Below, in pieces: positions 45,350 through 58,639 of a stretch of DNA of 64,000 nt. Under the pieces are notes generated by a model. The model made no database searches. It saw only the letters and a program-made list of their open reading frames with translations, and was not told the origin of the DNA. The position numbers and the translations under genes are program-made. The stretch comes from Hydnum rufescens UP504. Taxonomy: Eukaryota; Basidiomycota; Agaricomycetes; Cantharellales; Hydnaceae. Positions within the stretch are counted from its first letter, which is position 1. Each line of letters starts with the position of its first letter. The DNA lies in contig MU128925.1 of assembly GCA_014904985.1 (NCBI GenBank), positions 389,835 through 453,834 on the forward strand, given 5' to 3'.

Positions 45350-48343
45350 ATGCCGCGCGAAATTCGAAAAAGAGGGAAGAAGAAGGCCAAGGTGCAGACT
45401 CCTTCTGTACCCGAACCGGCTGTCAAGGAACCAGACACACCTTCATGGATGCAATCAACGAAGCCAAATCCTCTCACAAATGACCTCGAAGCACCGTTTG
45501 GATATGTCGAGGCGGATGTCAAAGCTTACTTCCGCACTGTAGACCTCTGCATACGTGACTGGCAGTCCGGAACCGGGGATTTTGACCTCCCAGAAGATGT
45601 GGACCCCAATCAAGGTGTGGTTGTGCCAATAGTGAATGGGCGATGTCGTTGACCACTATGCTCCAGAACGAAGGTCATTTATAATCGCCGCACTCAGCGA
45701 GATGTCTGGAAAGGAGCTCCAGCTGTCAACAGACCCCGACTGCTCCGGTATATTGGAACGTATGGCTTATTCTATGGACGATTTTGTCCGAAGAGTTTTC
45801 ATGGATTGTCTAGCTGGATCGTGCGAGCACACTTAACTATTGATCGTGGCAAATGTGCTCATTGTATCCTTGCAGATATGAGCGCCTCACCACCCACCGT
45901 TTTGCATCACATGTTTGCCAGACACATCTTACTCTTGCTCGGGATACGATTTCACGAGAGGTATGGGTATATCCTCTACATGGTTTTAGCATTTTGAACC
46001 ATTGATCACTTTTATCAGGCCCGAGGAATAGTTGCAATTCGGCCTGCCGAAGCAGATCCTTCAGATTCCACCGAATTACGAACCATGACCCAGCTTGTCC
46101 TGGACGCCACAGAGGTAGGCAGATGCTGGGAACCGTGTTTCTATGCTCTGCAAATAATTTGATGCTCGTATTTAGGAACTTCTTCCCCGGCTTGCTAGGC
46201 TCGTCATGGATCCATTCGCCTCGCACGTCGTCAGGACATTGCTTACTCTACTCGTTCCCTCGCTCTCGTCCTCTGATACATCTAGCACAGGCCCGCACGG
46301 CGCGCCTTTAAGATCTAAGAAAAGTGCAGCCTATAAGGCTCGGCAGGGGCCAATGAAATCAGTGTTCAAATCTACTGGCGATAACGATGGCAGTCGTGAC
46401 TCTACGACATCCATCTTGACCCCACCTGGATTTGGCGTGGTTGCACGTCGTTTTGTCCACACCATTCGGACGGAGATGGACGATAATGAAATCCGGGCAC
46501 TCGCAAGTGATAAAGTTGCGAGTCCGGTACTGCAGGTATTATTTTGATCCCTCATTTGGGACTCGTAGTGCGGACCGAAGCTAATACCAATTTTATTCTA
46601 GATGATGCTGAGGCTAGAAGCGGAGAGCGGAGAAGCTGAAATGGCTGGGTCGCTTATGGATCGCGTCCTTATGGGTATGATATCCCGGCTCAGTGCGTAC
46701 CCTTGGCACTTTTCCGATGGACTCTAACTAAAGCATGCCCTATTCTCATATTCGGCTCCAGTTGACGGGCAAGCCACACTAGATCGCGAAGATTACCTCG
46801 AGACTTTAATGCGAGATCCAACGTCGTCTCATCTCTTAGAGGTTCTCGCTCTCTGTGCTCCCCCACGTGTCTTCCAATCGATATGGACAACATACTTCGT
46901 GGGGCGATTGCCGAAGTTGGTTACGCACCCTGTAGCAAATTTTGTCGTGGCAAAAGCCGTTGAAAGGCTCGAAGCCGAGGAAGATCTGAGAACTGTGTGG
47001 CTGGAGATGGGAGGTGTGGCTGGCGGTGGATGGGATAAAACTATCAGTGAGCTATTAGCCGATTTCGCGACGATCCATGTGAGATTATGCGCAATTGATG
47101 ATACAACATTGGCTCTTCTTGGAATGCAGAACTTGGCCGTACTGGCGTGTTGCGAGCCATGATAGATCGAGCAGCTACAAAAGGTCTGATGGAAGAGGAG
47201 ATGGTGGAGGTGCGAGCACTCGATGTAAAGCAGTTCCTGTTACTAATGCTCTTCCTCAGACTGTGTCTAAGGTTTTTGGTTTTTCGAGTGCCGAAGATCG
47301 AATATTGTTTGTGCCATGCGTCCTTCGGCTGAAGACTCTCGAAGCATTTCGGCTTAGTCTCGCCGCGGAGGGGGAAAGTGTCAATGTCTCCAGAGGGTTG
47401 AACGAAGAAGTCCCTGCACTGCCTCGACATCAGGCTCCGAATCGTAAGAAGTCGGAGGCTGTGCCTTTCTCGACGCAGGGCGCTATTATTCTTCAATCCA
47501 TGCTCCGACTTCACGAACCGTACAACGAGGTTGTTTGTGCCAGGTAATTGGGACACCTTATTCCATTGCTTGTATACCTTTCATTGACGGTGGGTATTAG
47601 TATCGGTGCAATGTCGATCGAAAATCTTCTAACCATCGCATGCGATCCCACCGGTTCTCGCGTCCTCGATGTAGTTCTTGAGTCCCCGACTGTCAGTCCT
47701 CGTATTCGGCGCAAATTAATAGTCAACTTCGTTGGACACTTCCACTCACTTGTCGACGATAAATTAGGCAGTCGAGTAGCTGATCGATGTTGGGCCGTTG
47801 CCGATCCTTATCTCCGCGTAAGCTGACTGCCCTTTATATTTCCCTCTGTTACTTGCAATTTATTCTTGGCGAATTTGGTAGGAACGAATTGCTCGATCTC
47901 TCATTCCACACGAGCGTTTTCTGGCAGGCTCATTCTATGGAAAATTTTTCGCGAGGAATCTCCACCTCACACTACTTCAGCGGAAACCCGAGGAGTGGAA
48001 GGCCCTACAGACAAAAGCAAAGACAACAACGGAAGTTGATTCCAGCCGCTCAGTCTTACCGCCGTCATCCTCTCTGCAGGATTCGTCAGCAAAAGCAGAA
48101 GGGGATTCCATCAAAATTCAGAAAAAAACGAAGCGCAAGCACCCAGAAGAAGATCCCATTGACAGCGTATTCTCAGGAGCGGGCAAGCTACAAAGAAATC
48201 CCACGCGGCCTATTGTTGCGCCTGTTCCTGTTCCTGAGAGTGGTACGACCATGGATAAGGGTCTTTCCGAGGTCCTGGGTGCGATAAAAGATGTCCCCAA
48301 AGGAACTGCTTTAAGGGAAAGGAAGAGAAGTAAAAGGGCCTAG
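45350..48343 (+). CDS. NOP9: Nucleolar protein NOP9 (pumilio-like repeat)
   Basis: NOP9 binds the 20S pre-rRNA at the ITS1 cleavage site and restrains NOB1 during 40S maturation. The start ATG lies at 45350 ([15 protein letters not shown]), with a basic nucleolar-type N terminus, then [16 protein letters not shown]. Pumilio-like repeats include [90 protein letters not shown] and [39 protein letters not shown] and a Lys-rich tail end the protein at [13 protein letters not shown], with stop 48341-48343. Exons join in frame without apparent error, in contrast to several neighbours. About ten exons. Confidence 0.93.
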
Positions 48344-48495
48344 ACTTGATGTACATTTGTTATGGTCCATGTTTGGGTTTGTTGTGGGAGTGGTAAAATT
48401 TCCCCCGGAAGCAAAAATTTCAGCAAATTCTGAACCTGGTCGCCATCAAAGGCTCCAGATTACTCCCATCTTACTTGCCTCAATTTCCTGTCTAC

Positions 48496-49611
48496 ATGTC
48501 CAAGGCAGGAGATAAACGCTCCGCAGCGGGCGATGACGATACCCAGTTCACTGACGATCAGATCCAAACCCTTGAGAAAACCCAGAAAGGTCAGAGGCTT
48601 TAGCACCATGGACATCCTCCGCCATCATAACCTTCCTATATGCGTCTATGTCGAATCCAGTCCACGACCGTCTTGAGCTCATCCTCGAGTACGAAGCAGC
48701 GTTCAGGTTGGAAAAAGTTTTTGAAGAGCGCCGCGCTGTCCTCAAAAACATTCCTGGATTCTGGCCAACCGCCTTACACAACCATGCTTTGCTGGCGGCC
48801 GCCTCAGGTTATGCCGACGACCAGAAGGCCCTAGGCTTCTTGCAAGACGTTTGGGTTGCCCGCAACCCGAGGGATCATCGCGCTTATACCATCGAATTCG
48901 TATGTACAGTGTCTTAGGACCTCCGGGACTCCAGTCCCTAAGAGAACTGTGTGCTCCTTTTCGCAGCATTTCGACACCAACCCCTTCTTCCACGACGCCA
49001 TTCTGAAGAAGGAATACAAATTTGTCTCGCCTGAGGAGGTGGCTTCGCTCAGCAAAGAAGAGTATCTGGCCTCAGAAGCATTCCTCAACTACGATCAATC
49101 GAGAGATACAGAGGCTTCTGTATGTCCTCTTCCAGTACTCATCCGGAAAGAAGTAATATATTTCATATCCCTAGGTTTACTCAATTAATTGGAAAGATCC
49201 TGAGAATGCGCTAACGAAGCAATACCCTCGCATTTCGAACCCGGAGGACCCGGTGGTTATCGATGACCTTGGGTCTTTCTTTAACATCTTCGAAGAAAAA
49301 GATGCTGATGCTGAGGTTTGGGGCTCATCCTTTACTCGGCGTGGCGAAATTGCTCACTGTTGTGTTTTCATTCAGCTCGAGAACCAGATCGCGTTCGACT
49401 GGTTTCCTAATGTCATTGAATACTTCTTCAACCGAGGAGAAAATGTGAGTCCCATGCCCCTGATCAAGGACCGTTCGACCCCTCACTCTGAAGCCGTCTT
49501 TCATTGATGTAGAGTTTGGGGGCTGACGAAGAGGACGAGGAAGATGAAGAAGATGGGTCCGACGAGGAAGATATTGACTTGGAGAACCCTAAGAAAAAGG
49601 CGAAAAAGTAG
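48496..49611 (+). CDS. NAP-family histone chaperone (SET/VPS75-like)
   Basis: A nucleosome assembly family protein; the short form with an acidic tail resembles SET and VPS75 more than NAP1. The start at 48496 gives MSKAGDKRSAAGDDD, then DDQIQTLEKTQK and a long dimerisation helix (LEYEAAFRLEKVFEERRAVL, then IPGFWPTALHNH). The earmuff domain follows: YTIEFHFDTNPFFHDAILKK, YKFVSPEEVASLSKEEYL, VYSINWKDPENALTKQYP, VIDDLGSFFNIFEE and QIAFDWFPNVIEYFFNRGEN. An Asp/Glu-rich tail and a terminal basic KKKAKK finish at 49611. Five or six exons. It lies 152 bp downstream of NOP9 on the same strand. Confidence 0.88.
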
Positions 49612-52057
49612 ATTTTTGTAGCGGTTGTTTTCATTGCCTCGGGTCCTTCGGTTCTACGTTTTTGCGCCGTCAACAGTCATATGCATATGAGTTATTTGCG
49701 TAATCTTTGATATTATCTTTCGTCCTTTGTATCACATTGCGCATCCCGAAATGTTGAGGGTGGCAAATGCCCTTTCCGAAGGAGAAGGTCGGCGGAATAG
49801 ACGAGCTATCAAGAGTGAACAATCTAGGCCAGAGTCGTTACAGTACGGGTCTTGGAGGCATCTGCATATTGCACAGCCACTGGGTCTCATTGTCTGCACA
49901 TGATTCCTTCAAAACCTGGGGGAGGTACAGGGATTCATTGTTACCAGCTTGGATTGGATCAGTCTTTGGATCTTTCTACTTGCTATCCAACGTGTGTTGC
50001 GATGTTGGCTTGAGACCAATTTTTGTCGAACGCCAATAGTATGGCAGCGTTGATGGCATAGTCAAGTACCTGGAGACCAGGATAATGGGGAACCCGCCCG
50101 AAACTCAACAAGCCCAATCTGCCGCTCTAGTAGGACAACGAGGGCCTGTTGAGTCCCGGGCGGGTTCCCCATTCGAACAGCGTACAAAACGGGGACGGAT
50201 ATTGAACCTGGGAAATATCCAGATTCCACTTCGTATATGCGGACGTTAAGAAGGCCACAGGTGGTTACATGTCAATTGCGATCTCTCTGGTATGTGCAAA
50301 GATCAATAAGAAAGGTGCAAGAATTACTTTTGTGTTTGCACATCAGGCGCAACAGGATCCCTTGCTGCGGCAATGATGGGCCTTGATTTGCGCATCACCA
50401 AAAATGTTGGGAAGCAGCATGTGAGCCGGCCGCTGTCAGTCAACTCTCTAAAGCGTGCACCCGTTAACCCTGGGCTTAACATTCAACTCAGTGCTTTGGT
50501 TTCGATATCCCTTATATACAAAGGTATTTGTGTCCAAGGCCTCTATGACATGGTGGAGGCTTAAGGTTCTACCTACTGCGGTTAAGCATAGCATCGTTTC
50601 CGCCATCCCAAGCCAGCTCGGATATTTTTGGTGCCTCCTTCCATACCCGCTGAATTTTTAACTGCGTAGTCGAGGCTACCTTACAGGGCATACTATCCGT
50701 AATCTATCAGGCAGCAAGATCTTTCCCCCTATCTTCAAATTTCGGTGTCTAGCATACCGTTCCCTTGACCTTCTTACTCTGACTGCATGGTTACTCGCGC
50801 TCTTACAGCGCATCTAGAATGACGAGCAATCTTTCTCTGAAGTGCATTCTCAAAGTCTGAAACGAGTCCAGCACGTACAGAATATGACCAGACTCTGGAG
50901 GAAAAAATGCAGTAGACAAGGCTCCAGTAATTTGTCGGTGGGTTTGATATCCACGACCACGTCTAGGGGCCATAGAAAAACCCTCGTGGCCACAAGCAAC
51001 GCCTGAGAGGGGTTGAAGGCGGAATTCTATCACACCGCAGTAAACACCAGTTATGCATCCTCTGGGGTACAGATATGTTTAGTCAAGGTGATTTTTCTGC
51101 TTATCCATGCATCGAATATGTATCTCTACTGTCCCAAATCATTGCACGACTAATCATGGTCACGGTCCTCACTACCATGATACCAATGGCTCGCTCTTCG
51201 ATTACAGTTATTAGGGTCGACGGTTGTGACCAGGGGCTTATCCGATACCCTGGTTGACTTTCAGAGCCGAGCGATACCGTGGTGCCGAATTAACAATTAT
51301 GTGGGATTATCGTCAATAACTGCCTAAATATGAAATCTGATCGTATGCTAGGAAGTGATTAAATGAAGTGTTACTCGAACCCCAGGATAGAACTTAATCT
51401 AGGAGGTGTGCGCATGTGTTGCCCATTGGGATTAAGTTTCGCACACATGGCCTGAGAGATTTTTGTCTCATTCCCCCATGAGCGGCTGTTGGCATGGGAC
51501 ATGGTTCTCCTGCCTGACATTGACGAGTAAAGATTTCTCTAAGTGACAAGATGTTTCATGATTATCCAATTGACCATTCGACGAGAGTCCAATGAAAGTA
51601 TGCCTCGGCAGGCGAAAGATTCCACTGAAAGGAGAGGTTATCCTAAAAAGTACATTTATCGTTTCCATAGATATCTGGGTTGATACCAACCGGGTGCAGG
51701 GCTCGAATAACGAGGGTCTGTCTGCCATCAGAAATGGGCATAAATAACCTGAAATCAGGGCGATCAGGCATGCACAGAGCTTTGTCTCCAGGTGTTTTTT
51801 TTTTGAGAGACAGAGAGGCGTTCAGCGCTTAGATTGAGGGGGTGAACGGCAAACTCCGTAATTCAATACTGGTTAGCAACTTGTTTTTCCCCGCTCTTCC
51901 TCCTTGCTTCTGTGAGTCATCAGATCTCTCCGCTACGTGTCCTAAGAGCTGATACTGGCGTATCCTTACTCTCAGATTCTTTTGGCTGGCCCATTCCTTT
52001 CGTCACTTTCGCTTCAGACCAACGATCAATCCGCTTTCGTTATATTTTTTCTGCGTC
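49612..52057. other. Largest gene-poor stretch of the window
   Basis: About 2.4 kb without a recognised gene between the histone chaperone and the ferritin-like gene. It contains the hairpin at 50084-50173. Other open frames are short and lack domains. The final few hundred bases, CT-rich, should hold the promoter of the ferritin-like gene. Confidence 0.45.
50084..50173. repeat. Near-perfect inverted repeat, 32-nt arms
   Basis: Arms 50084-50115 and 50142-50173 pair with three mismatches around a 26-nt loop. The first 17 positions (AATGGGGAACCCGCCCG) are perfectly complementary to the far end, and ACTCAACA pairs with TGTTGAGT further in. It could be a small transposon relic, a structured RNA precursor or a cruciform-forming site. 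No flanking target-site duplication is obvious. Confidence 0.85.
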
Positions 52058-53413
52058 ATGCGATATTGTCTTGCCTTTCTCCCCCTTCTCGCCCCTTGGA
52101 TGGCCCTGGCGGCTCCGCTTGGGCACCGTGCTGCGAGTGCAAACACAATGCTTGTACTTCGTGAGTCCTTTGTCTCATGATCCAAATAGGCAAGCCCTCA
52201 TATCCCACCCCAGAGTTTGCACATGTTCTTGAGCAACTGGAGACCACATTCTACACCCAAGCATTGTCCAAATTTCAAGCATCAGATTTCATCAACGCAG
52301 GATTCGTCACTGCTGCCACTGCAGTGGAACAATTTACGCAAGTCTCTGCAATGTCAAAATCTCTTTTCTGTCTAACCGTTATTTATCGATTACCACAGCA
52401 TCATTGCTGGGGATGAATCGACTCATACAAGCCTACTCGAGGCACGCCTGTATACCCTGTGCAGTAATAATTACAACTCATCTTTCCGTCTTCAGGCCAC
52501 TATAATATCGCTTGGCGGGACACCAATCACTACTTGTACATTCGATTTTACCGCTGTGCTCGCCTCTGTCCAGACCATGCTTCCTGTGGCTCGATTGGTC
52601 GAGAACGTTGGGGTCTCCGCGTATCTTGGAGCGGTAACGCTGCTCGACGATCCTCACATCTTGTCTGCCGCTGCCTCGATTGTGACAGTTGAATCCCGCC
52701 ACCAGACGCTCTTAAATATCTTTTCCCAAGGTTCCAGTATTGCCTCCCCCTTCGACATGGCCCTATCTCCGTCCCAGGTCCTTGCTATAGCTGGTCCATT
52801 CATATCTGGTTGTAGCCTGGGTGTCCCAGGTAATTTGCTGTACTATTTCTAAGATCGTTAGATATATGACTGACTGTGTTTCAAGCCAACCCTTCACTCG
52901 CTATCACGAACACGGGCTCTGTGACTGTGGGAACACAACTCACGTTTTCTTCCTCTGTTCTTAATAGTTCCACCCCCACTGCTGTAAGTCTGCCTTAGAA
53001 TGATGTGGACATCCGACTTATCTTCATCCCAGAACCTCTCGTGTCAAATGATGACTGGCGGTGCACCATTCGCAATCTCTCTGCCATTCGATAACTGTGT
53101 GGTTCCAGCGGGAGTTAATGGCCTCGTCTATATCTTTATCACAAATACCGATCAGCCACTCCTCTCGGATCTCGCCAGTCAATTTGCTGCATCCATAGTA
53201 GCGGGTCCCGCCGGCGCGTTCATCGATACTCAAACGAATACCATCTCCCAGTTGCTGTTCGTTAACTCCACCAGCGGAACTAACACTACGAGCGGCGTGA
53301 CTCCTAATGCAGGCACACTGGTGAACAGTACGACAACATTGTCACCTAGTGCGGCGAGTAGTCTTTCCGCCAGTTTGGCGTCGGTTACGCCCACGATATA
53401 CCGCCGTATTTAA
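52058..53413 (+). CDS. Secreted ferritin-like domain protein (Rds1-type)
   Basis: A member of the ferritin-like (PF13668-type) family that includes fission-yeast rds1, induced by glucose, ammonium, phosphate or CO2 stress; the biochemical role is unknown. The start at 52058 encodes a signal peptide (MRYCLAFLPLLAPWMALAAP). Exons give YPTPEFAHVLEQLETTFYTQ, ALSKFQASDFINAGFVTAA and IIAGDESTHTSLLEATIISL, with acidic and His residues where family members place them, then TCTFDFTAVLASVQTMLPVA, VGVSAYLGAVTLLDDPHILS and VESRHQTLLNIFSQGSS. The C-terminal third is Ser/Thr-rich with many NxT/S sequons and ends PTIYRRI at 53413. The Thr/Ser tail suggests a wall-associated glycoprotein. Confidence 0.85.
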
Positions 53414-53698
53414 TCGGCTTCGCAATTGTTCCAGGAGAAGATGCCAAGGCAGTCTACTAAACGTGCTTTCGGCAACGGACAGCGTGACTCATCGTTCTAG
53501 GCTTGTATATTTAGGTAACTAAGTTCCATTAATTTGCTTATGTTGTAACATTGCGAAATATGATCGTCGCGTTCCTTGTGTTGGAAGTATGGCTTGATGT
53601 TCGAATGGTACATGACCAAGGATGAGGGGTTGGATGTCTGGCATACGAAAAGTGTTGGAAGATACGTAACAAACAAGAACGAATATGAATGATGGGTA
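53414..53698. terminator. Convergent 3' region, ferritin-like gene / EAF
   Basis: About 285 bp between two facing stop codons. It should contain both 3' UTRs. No gene is recognised. Confidence 0.35.
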
Positions 53699-55427
53699 TC
53701 AGTCGCTTGAGTCATCACTAGAACTATCATCGTCAGCGTAGGTTCCTTGGTACGCACAAGATTTAAAAAAAAAGCAAACAACAAAAAGAATGAGCAAATA
53801 CCCTTGTCTCCAAAGCCACGATGCACTCACCGCCAGCAAGTCGATTCATACTCATTGGGCGCCCGGGAGGCACCGCTTTTGGTGGTGGTCGTGTTGGCGT
53901 GGGAGCTGGTACTGAATCGGCCTCCCCCAATGCGAGCGCGAGGAAGTCTTCGTCTTCCTCGCTGCCGGATTCGTCGTCATCATCATCGTCGCTCCCCGAG
54001 TCGTGGGCATACATTGATAATTGCGAATTAGATAGCATAATAGTTGACGCGGAAGGCGCGCTGGATTGATGAGCGATCGCTTCCACCATATCGTCGTCGT
54101 CATCAGACTCGTCGTCGTCGTCGTCATCGTCACCCGCACCGGGGGCGAAGGGAGGGTGAGAAGGGGCGGTGGAGTGGTTGTTTAGTGAAGTAGAGGGTAC
54201 TGAGGTCTGTGGGAGGGAGAGAGCAGTAAATGTTGCCGGAGTTGCTGGAGCGCCGGACGCTGTCCCTCTGCTAAGGATTTCGGGATGCAGCTTGTCTGAG
54301 CCCGATAGTTTTCCAGTGTATCTAGGCTTTGGACGAGGTCTTGAGGGTGCTGGGGGTTTCGATGCGAGAGGGATAGGGTCAGAAATCTCTTCGATCTCTT
54401 CCCCCCCACCCTGTGATTCTCGTCCAGCATTTGTAATCGTGGATGAGGTGGCGAGTGATGATGATGGAGGAAGAGAGATAGGGCGTGGACGTGCAGAAGA
54501 CTTGTTAGTCTTAGGAACCCGTGGTGGCGCGGGGACTGCAGTATTAGCAAGTGGTCCTGTGTCTAATCTTTCCTCTTCTTCCTCCTCCTCCTCTTCCTCC
54601 TCTACAGTTGGTTGTCCAGGTAAGGGAACATTATTAGTAGAAGGGGATGGTGTCGGGGCAAGTGCTACAGCATGCACGATAGCAAGGGGGCTGTGCAAGC
54701 TGTTTACCCCATTAGTAGGCGGCATCGCGGCGCCTGACGTCGGTGTTGATGCGTTGGGTGTGCTATTAGCCGCTAGAAGACCACGAGCGGCACGAGTTCC
54801 TGGGCGGTCGTATGAGATATGCATGTGGCTCTCGAGGCGCTCGAGGCTGAATGTCTGTGCATTATGGCGCATGGAGATTTGTTAGTTCCCATCCTTGTGC
54901 GTAATTGGGGAGGGTAAGAGAAAGGACGAATCGCACGTCGTTCACTTCATCGTAGATCAGGACACATTCCCATTCCTTGGCATGTTGCTGGACATTGAAT
55001 AAGTTCCGCTCGTTCTACACAATGGAGGGCAATAATAATAGAAAGGAGAGTGGGTGCATTAGTTCTCCAAGCAAGACATACGCATTTCTTTAACGGTCAG
55101 AAAATAGTTTACCTGTGCATTGGTGCGTTCCATTTTGAATGCAGTCTTCCCATCTGGCTTATGCTGCATAGAGCCAATCTTTCCAGGGCGAGTCGAATCG
55201 TCAGAGATGGGCTTAAAGGTGTCTGCACACAGTAAATCGAGGTAGTTAGGGGTCGGAATCAGGACACGTTGGGGAGGATGGCATCGACTTGCACTTAAAG
55301 GAAAAGTAGTCGTCCGTGGGCTCCGCGCGCCTGCGACCCCTAATGCGTGAAGCAGAGATGGTCCTGGTGCTACGGGATGCCGCCCAGGCTTTGGTTTCCA
55401 GTGCTCCGGAGCAGGAGAATGCGACAT
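53699..55427 (-). CDS. EAF-type transcription elongation factor (ELL-associated)
   Basis: EAF partners ELL to stimulate RNA polymerase II elongation. The start at 55427 gives MSHSPAPEHWKPKPGRHPV and PSLLHALGVAGARSP, then after an intron TFKPISDDSTRPGKIGSM and KPDGKTAFKMERTNAQ. The next segments include FNVQQHAKEWECVLIYDEVN and TFSLERLESHMHISYDRPGT; the motif KEWECVLIYDE...FTLE/FSLE is the hallmark of the EAF N-terminal domain. The rest is disordered and very acidic, with Glu and Asp runs typical of an activation domain. A final small exon gives TYADDDSSSDDSSD and stops at 53699. The start ATG lies about 92 bp downstream of the KRR1 stop on the same strand, so the two genes are in tight tandem. 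Confidence 0.8.
54091..54131 (-). repeat. Asp-codon repeat in EAF
   Basis: A TCG/TCA repeat on the plus strand encodes two Asp runs split by ESD on the minus strand. Codons GAC and GAT alternate. A further Asp/Ser-rich block lies at about 53955-54005. Confidence 0.7.
54571..54603 (-). repeat. Glu-codon repeat in EAF
   Basis: A CCT/CTT run on the plus strand gives eleven consecutive Glu codons (GAG/GAA mixed) on the minus strand, just after GQPTV. Confidence 0.75.
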
Positions 55428-55519
55428 CGCTACGACCCTTGGGAGTGTTCACGTCGAATGAGCTGTGGGCGCGGAAGCATTTGTGGAATATCCGTATCAG
55501 GTACTGTCATTACATATGA

Positions 55520-57233
<1,714 letters not shown>

Positions 57234-57320
57234 GCTGCCAGATCTCCAAACGGAAGCAAATTCTAGGCAACCACCGATTATTTAACAAAGACCACACCCA
57301 GACCCTGTCGGCTTATAGCT
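57234..57320. promoter_or_regulatory. Very short divergent promoter, KRR1 / NCBP3-like
   Basis: Only 87 bp separate the two proposed start codons. Transcription of both genes must start inside this interval or within each other's first exon. Both products act in RNA biogenesis, so co-regulation is plausible. Confidence 0.55.
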
Positions 57321-58559
57321 ATGCAAGCGGAAGATGACGATGTAATACTCCCTTACGACGATCCACAGCCCGGAGTGGAGACAGTCGACGCGTCTCGTGC
57401 CGCCAAGAAGTCTACAATAACACCCAGGGTGTATAAACTCGCAGACTCGTCAGTTGCCATTCTTGGCCGCCTCGCAAAGGTACCCTCTGTTGCATGCCCA
57501 TTTTGAAGTGAGAGACGGACTCGTTGATGCGGTTCCAGCGTAAAAGCGATGCCCTCGCTGCAGCATCCGAGCACTTAATGGATTATGGTACGTCGTATAC
57601 ACTACTCTGATCAGTCTAGTTCATTGCAGTTTTCTGACTACGGATGCGTTAGAAAGACAGTGATGGAGACAAACGATCGAATGCAATCCTCCTGCGTGGA
57701 CCTCCCATCAGTCATCTCAGTACAGACAAGATCTTTGCGTACAGCGGATACTACGCCACTGCACCCGAACACCTTGAATGGGGTGTGTAACATCTAAACC
57801 TCTCGTACAATGATTAATTCATCCGATCGGCGCCAGTGGACGACGAAACGTGCATTTTGGTCTACCCTTCCTCGGCTCTGGCCATAACGGCATTCACTTC
57901 GTTGAGGAAAACTCGTGAGCCTGATATACCTTTACCTACAATGGATGATGAAGAAATGGTCCAATCCCAGCCCATTCGTGAGTAATGGAAACCGCATGTC
58001 AGTAGATCATTGTTAACAGCGGCTCTTCACAGCGATGGTGATGTGGCCTATCGAGGAGCGCCTTTCAAAGGTTCTCGGGACATCGCAGGGCCTCACGGGA
58101 CAAATTAATATGCGTTGGGCACTCAAAACTGACATCAAAGAACGCGGCGCCCGCAAAAAGAGTACATACTATCAAAAACACCAGCCATCCGACGGACCCG
58201 GGCCTTCAAAGCGGCGAAGGGAGGACGACGGATCGCTCCAGAGCCGACTCGATGCAGGGCCGAACGACAAGAAAGCGAGAGAGCGGGAATTGGCGGCGTT
58301 GGATGCGGAGTTGGACAGTTTCGCCTCTGGGGAGCCTGTACCCATTCCAGCATCTGCTCAGGAGGGCGTGCCGTCGCTGGTGGAGCGTGTCGGCAGCCTC
58401 GCGCGCGAAAATCGCCCCCTAGCACCTTTACCGCGGCGGAGCAAAGCACGGGAGCGCCGGGCAACTGGTGGTAGACGCGATCGTGCAGAAAGAACTCCAA
58501 TAGACAAGGATAGCTTGGATGCGGAACTTGATGCATTCTTGAATAATCGCGATGGGTGA
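57321..58559 (+). CDS. NCBP3-like RRM protein (alternative cap-binding subunit)
   Basis: It resembles nuclear cap-binding subunit 3, which pairs with NCBP1 and links to mRNA export. The start at 57321 opens MQAEDDDVILPYDDPQPGVE. An RRM-like part reads NAILLRGPPISHLSTDKIFA, YYATAPEHLEW then VDDETCILVYPSSALAITAF, i.e. the WVDD..C..V pattern of NCBP3. MRWALKTDIKERGARKKSTY is the matching family motif. The C terminus carries two copies of LDAELDSF/LDAELDAF, an FoP-like duplication seen in export adaptors, within an Arg-rich region, ending NNRDG at 58559. About five exons. The RRM assignment is good; equivalence with animal NCBP3 is inference. Confidence 0.7.
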
Positions 58560-58639
58560 AGGGCCTACAGGACTCAGTATTTAATCTATATTTTGCTTTG
58601 TGCTTCTGCTCGCTGTCCCATCACTCCCTTCTCAATATT

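Noticed and set aside
54169..54885. Long plus-strand open frame of 238 codons
   Set aside because: It is antisense to the EAF exon. The length comes from the GAG/GAC-rich repeat codons of the real minus-strand gene, and the translation has Ser runs and no domain.
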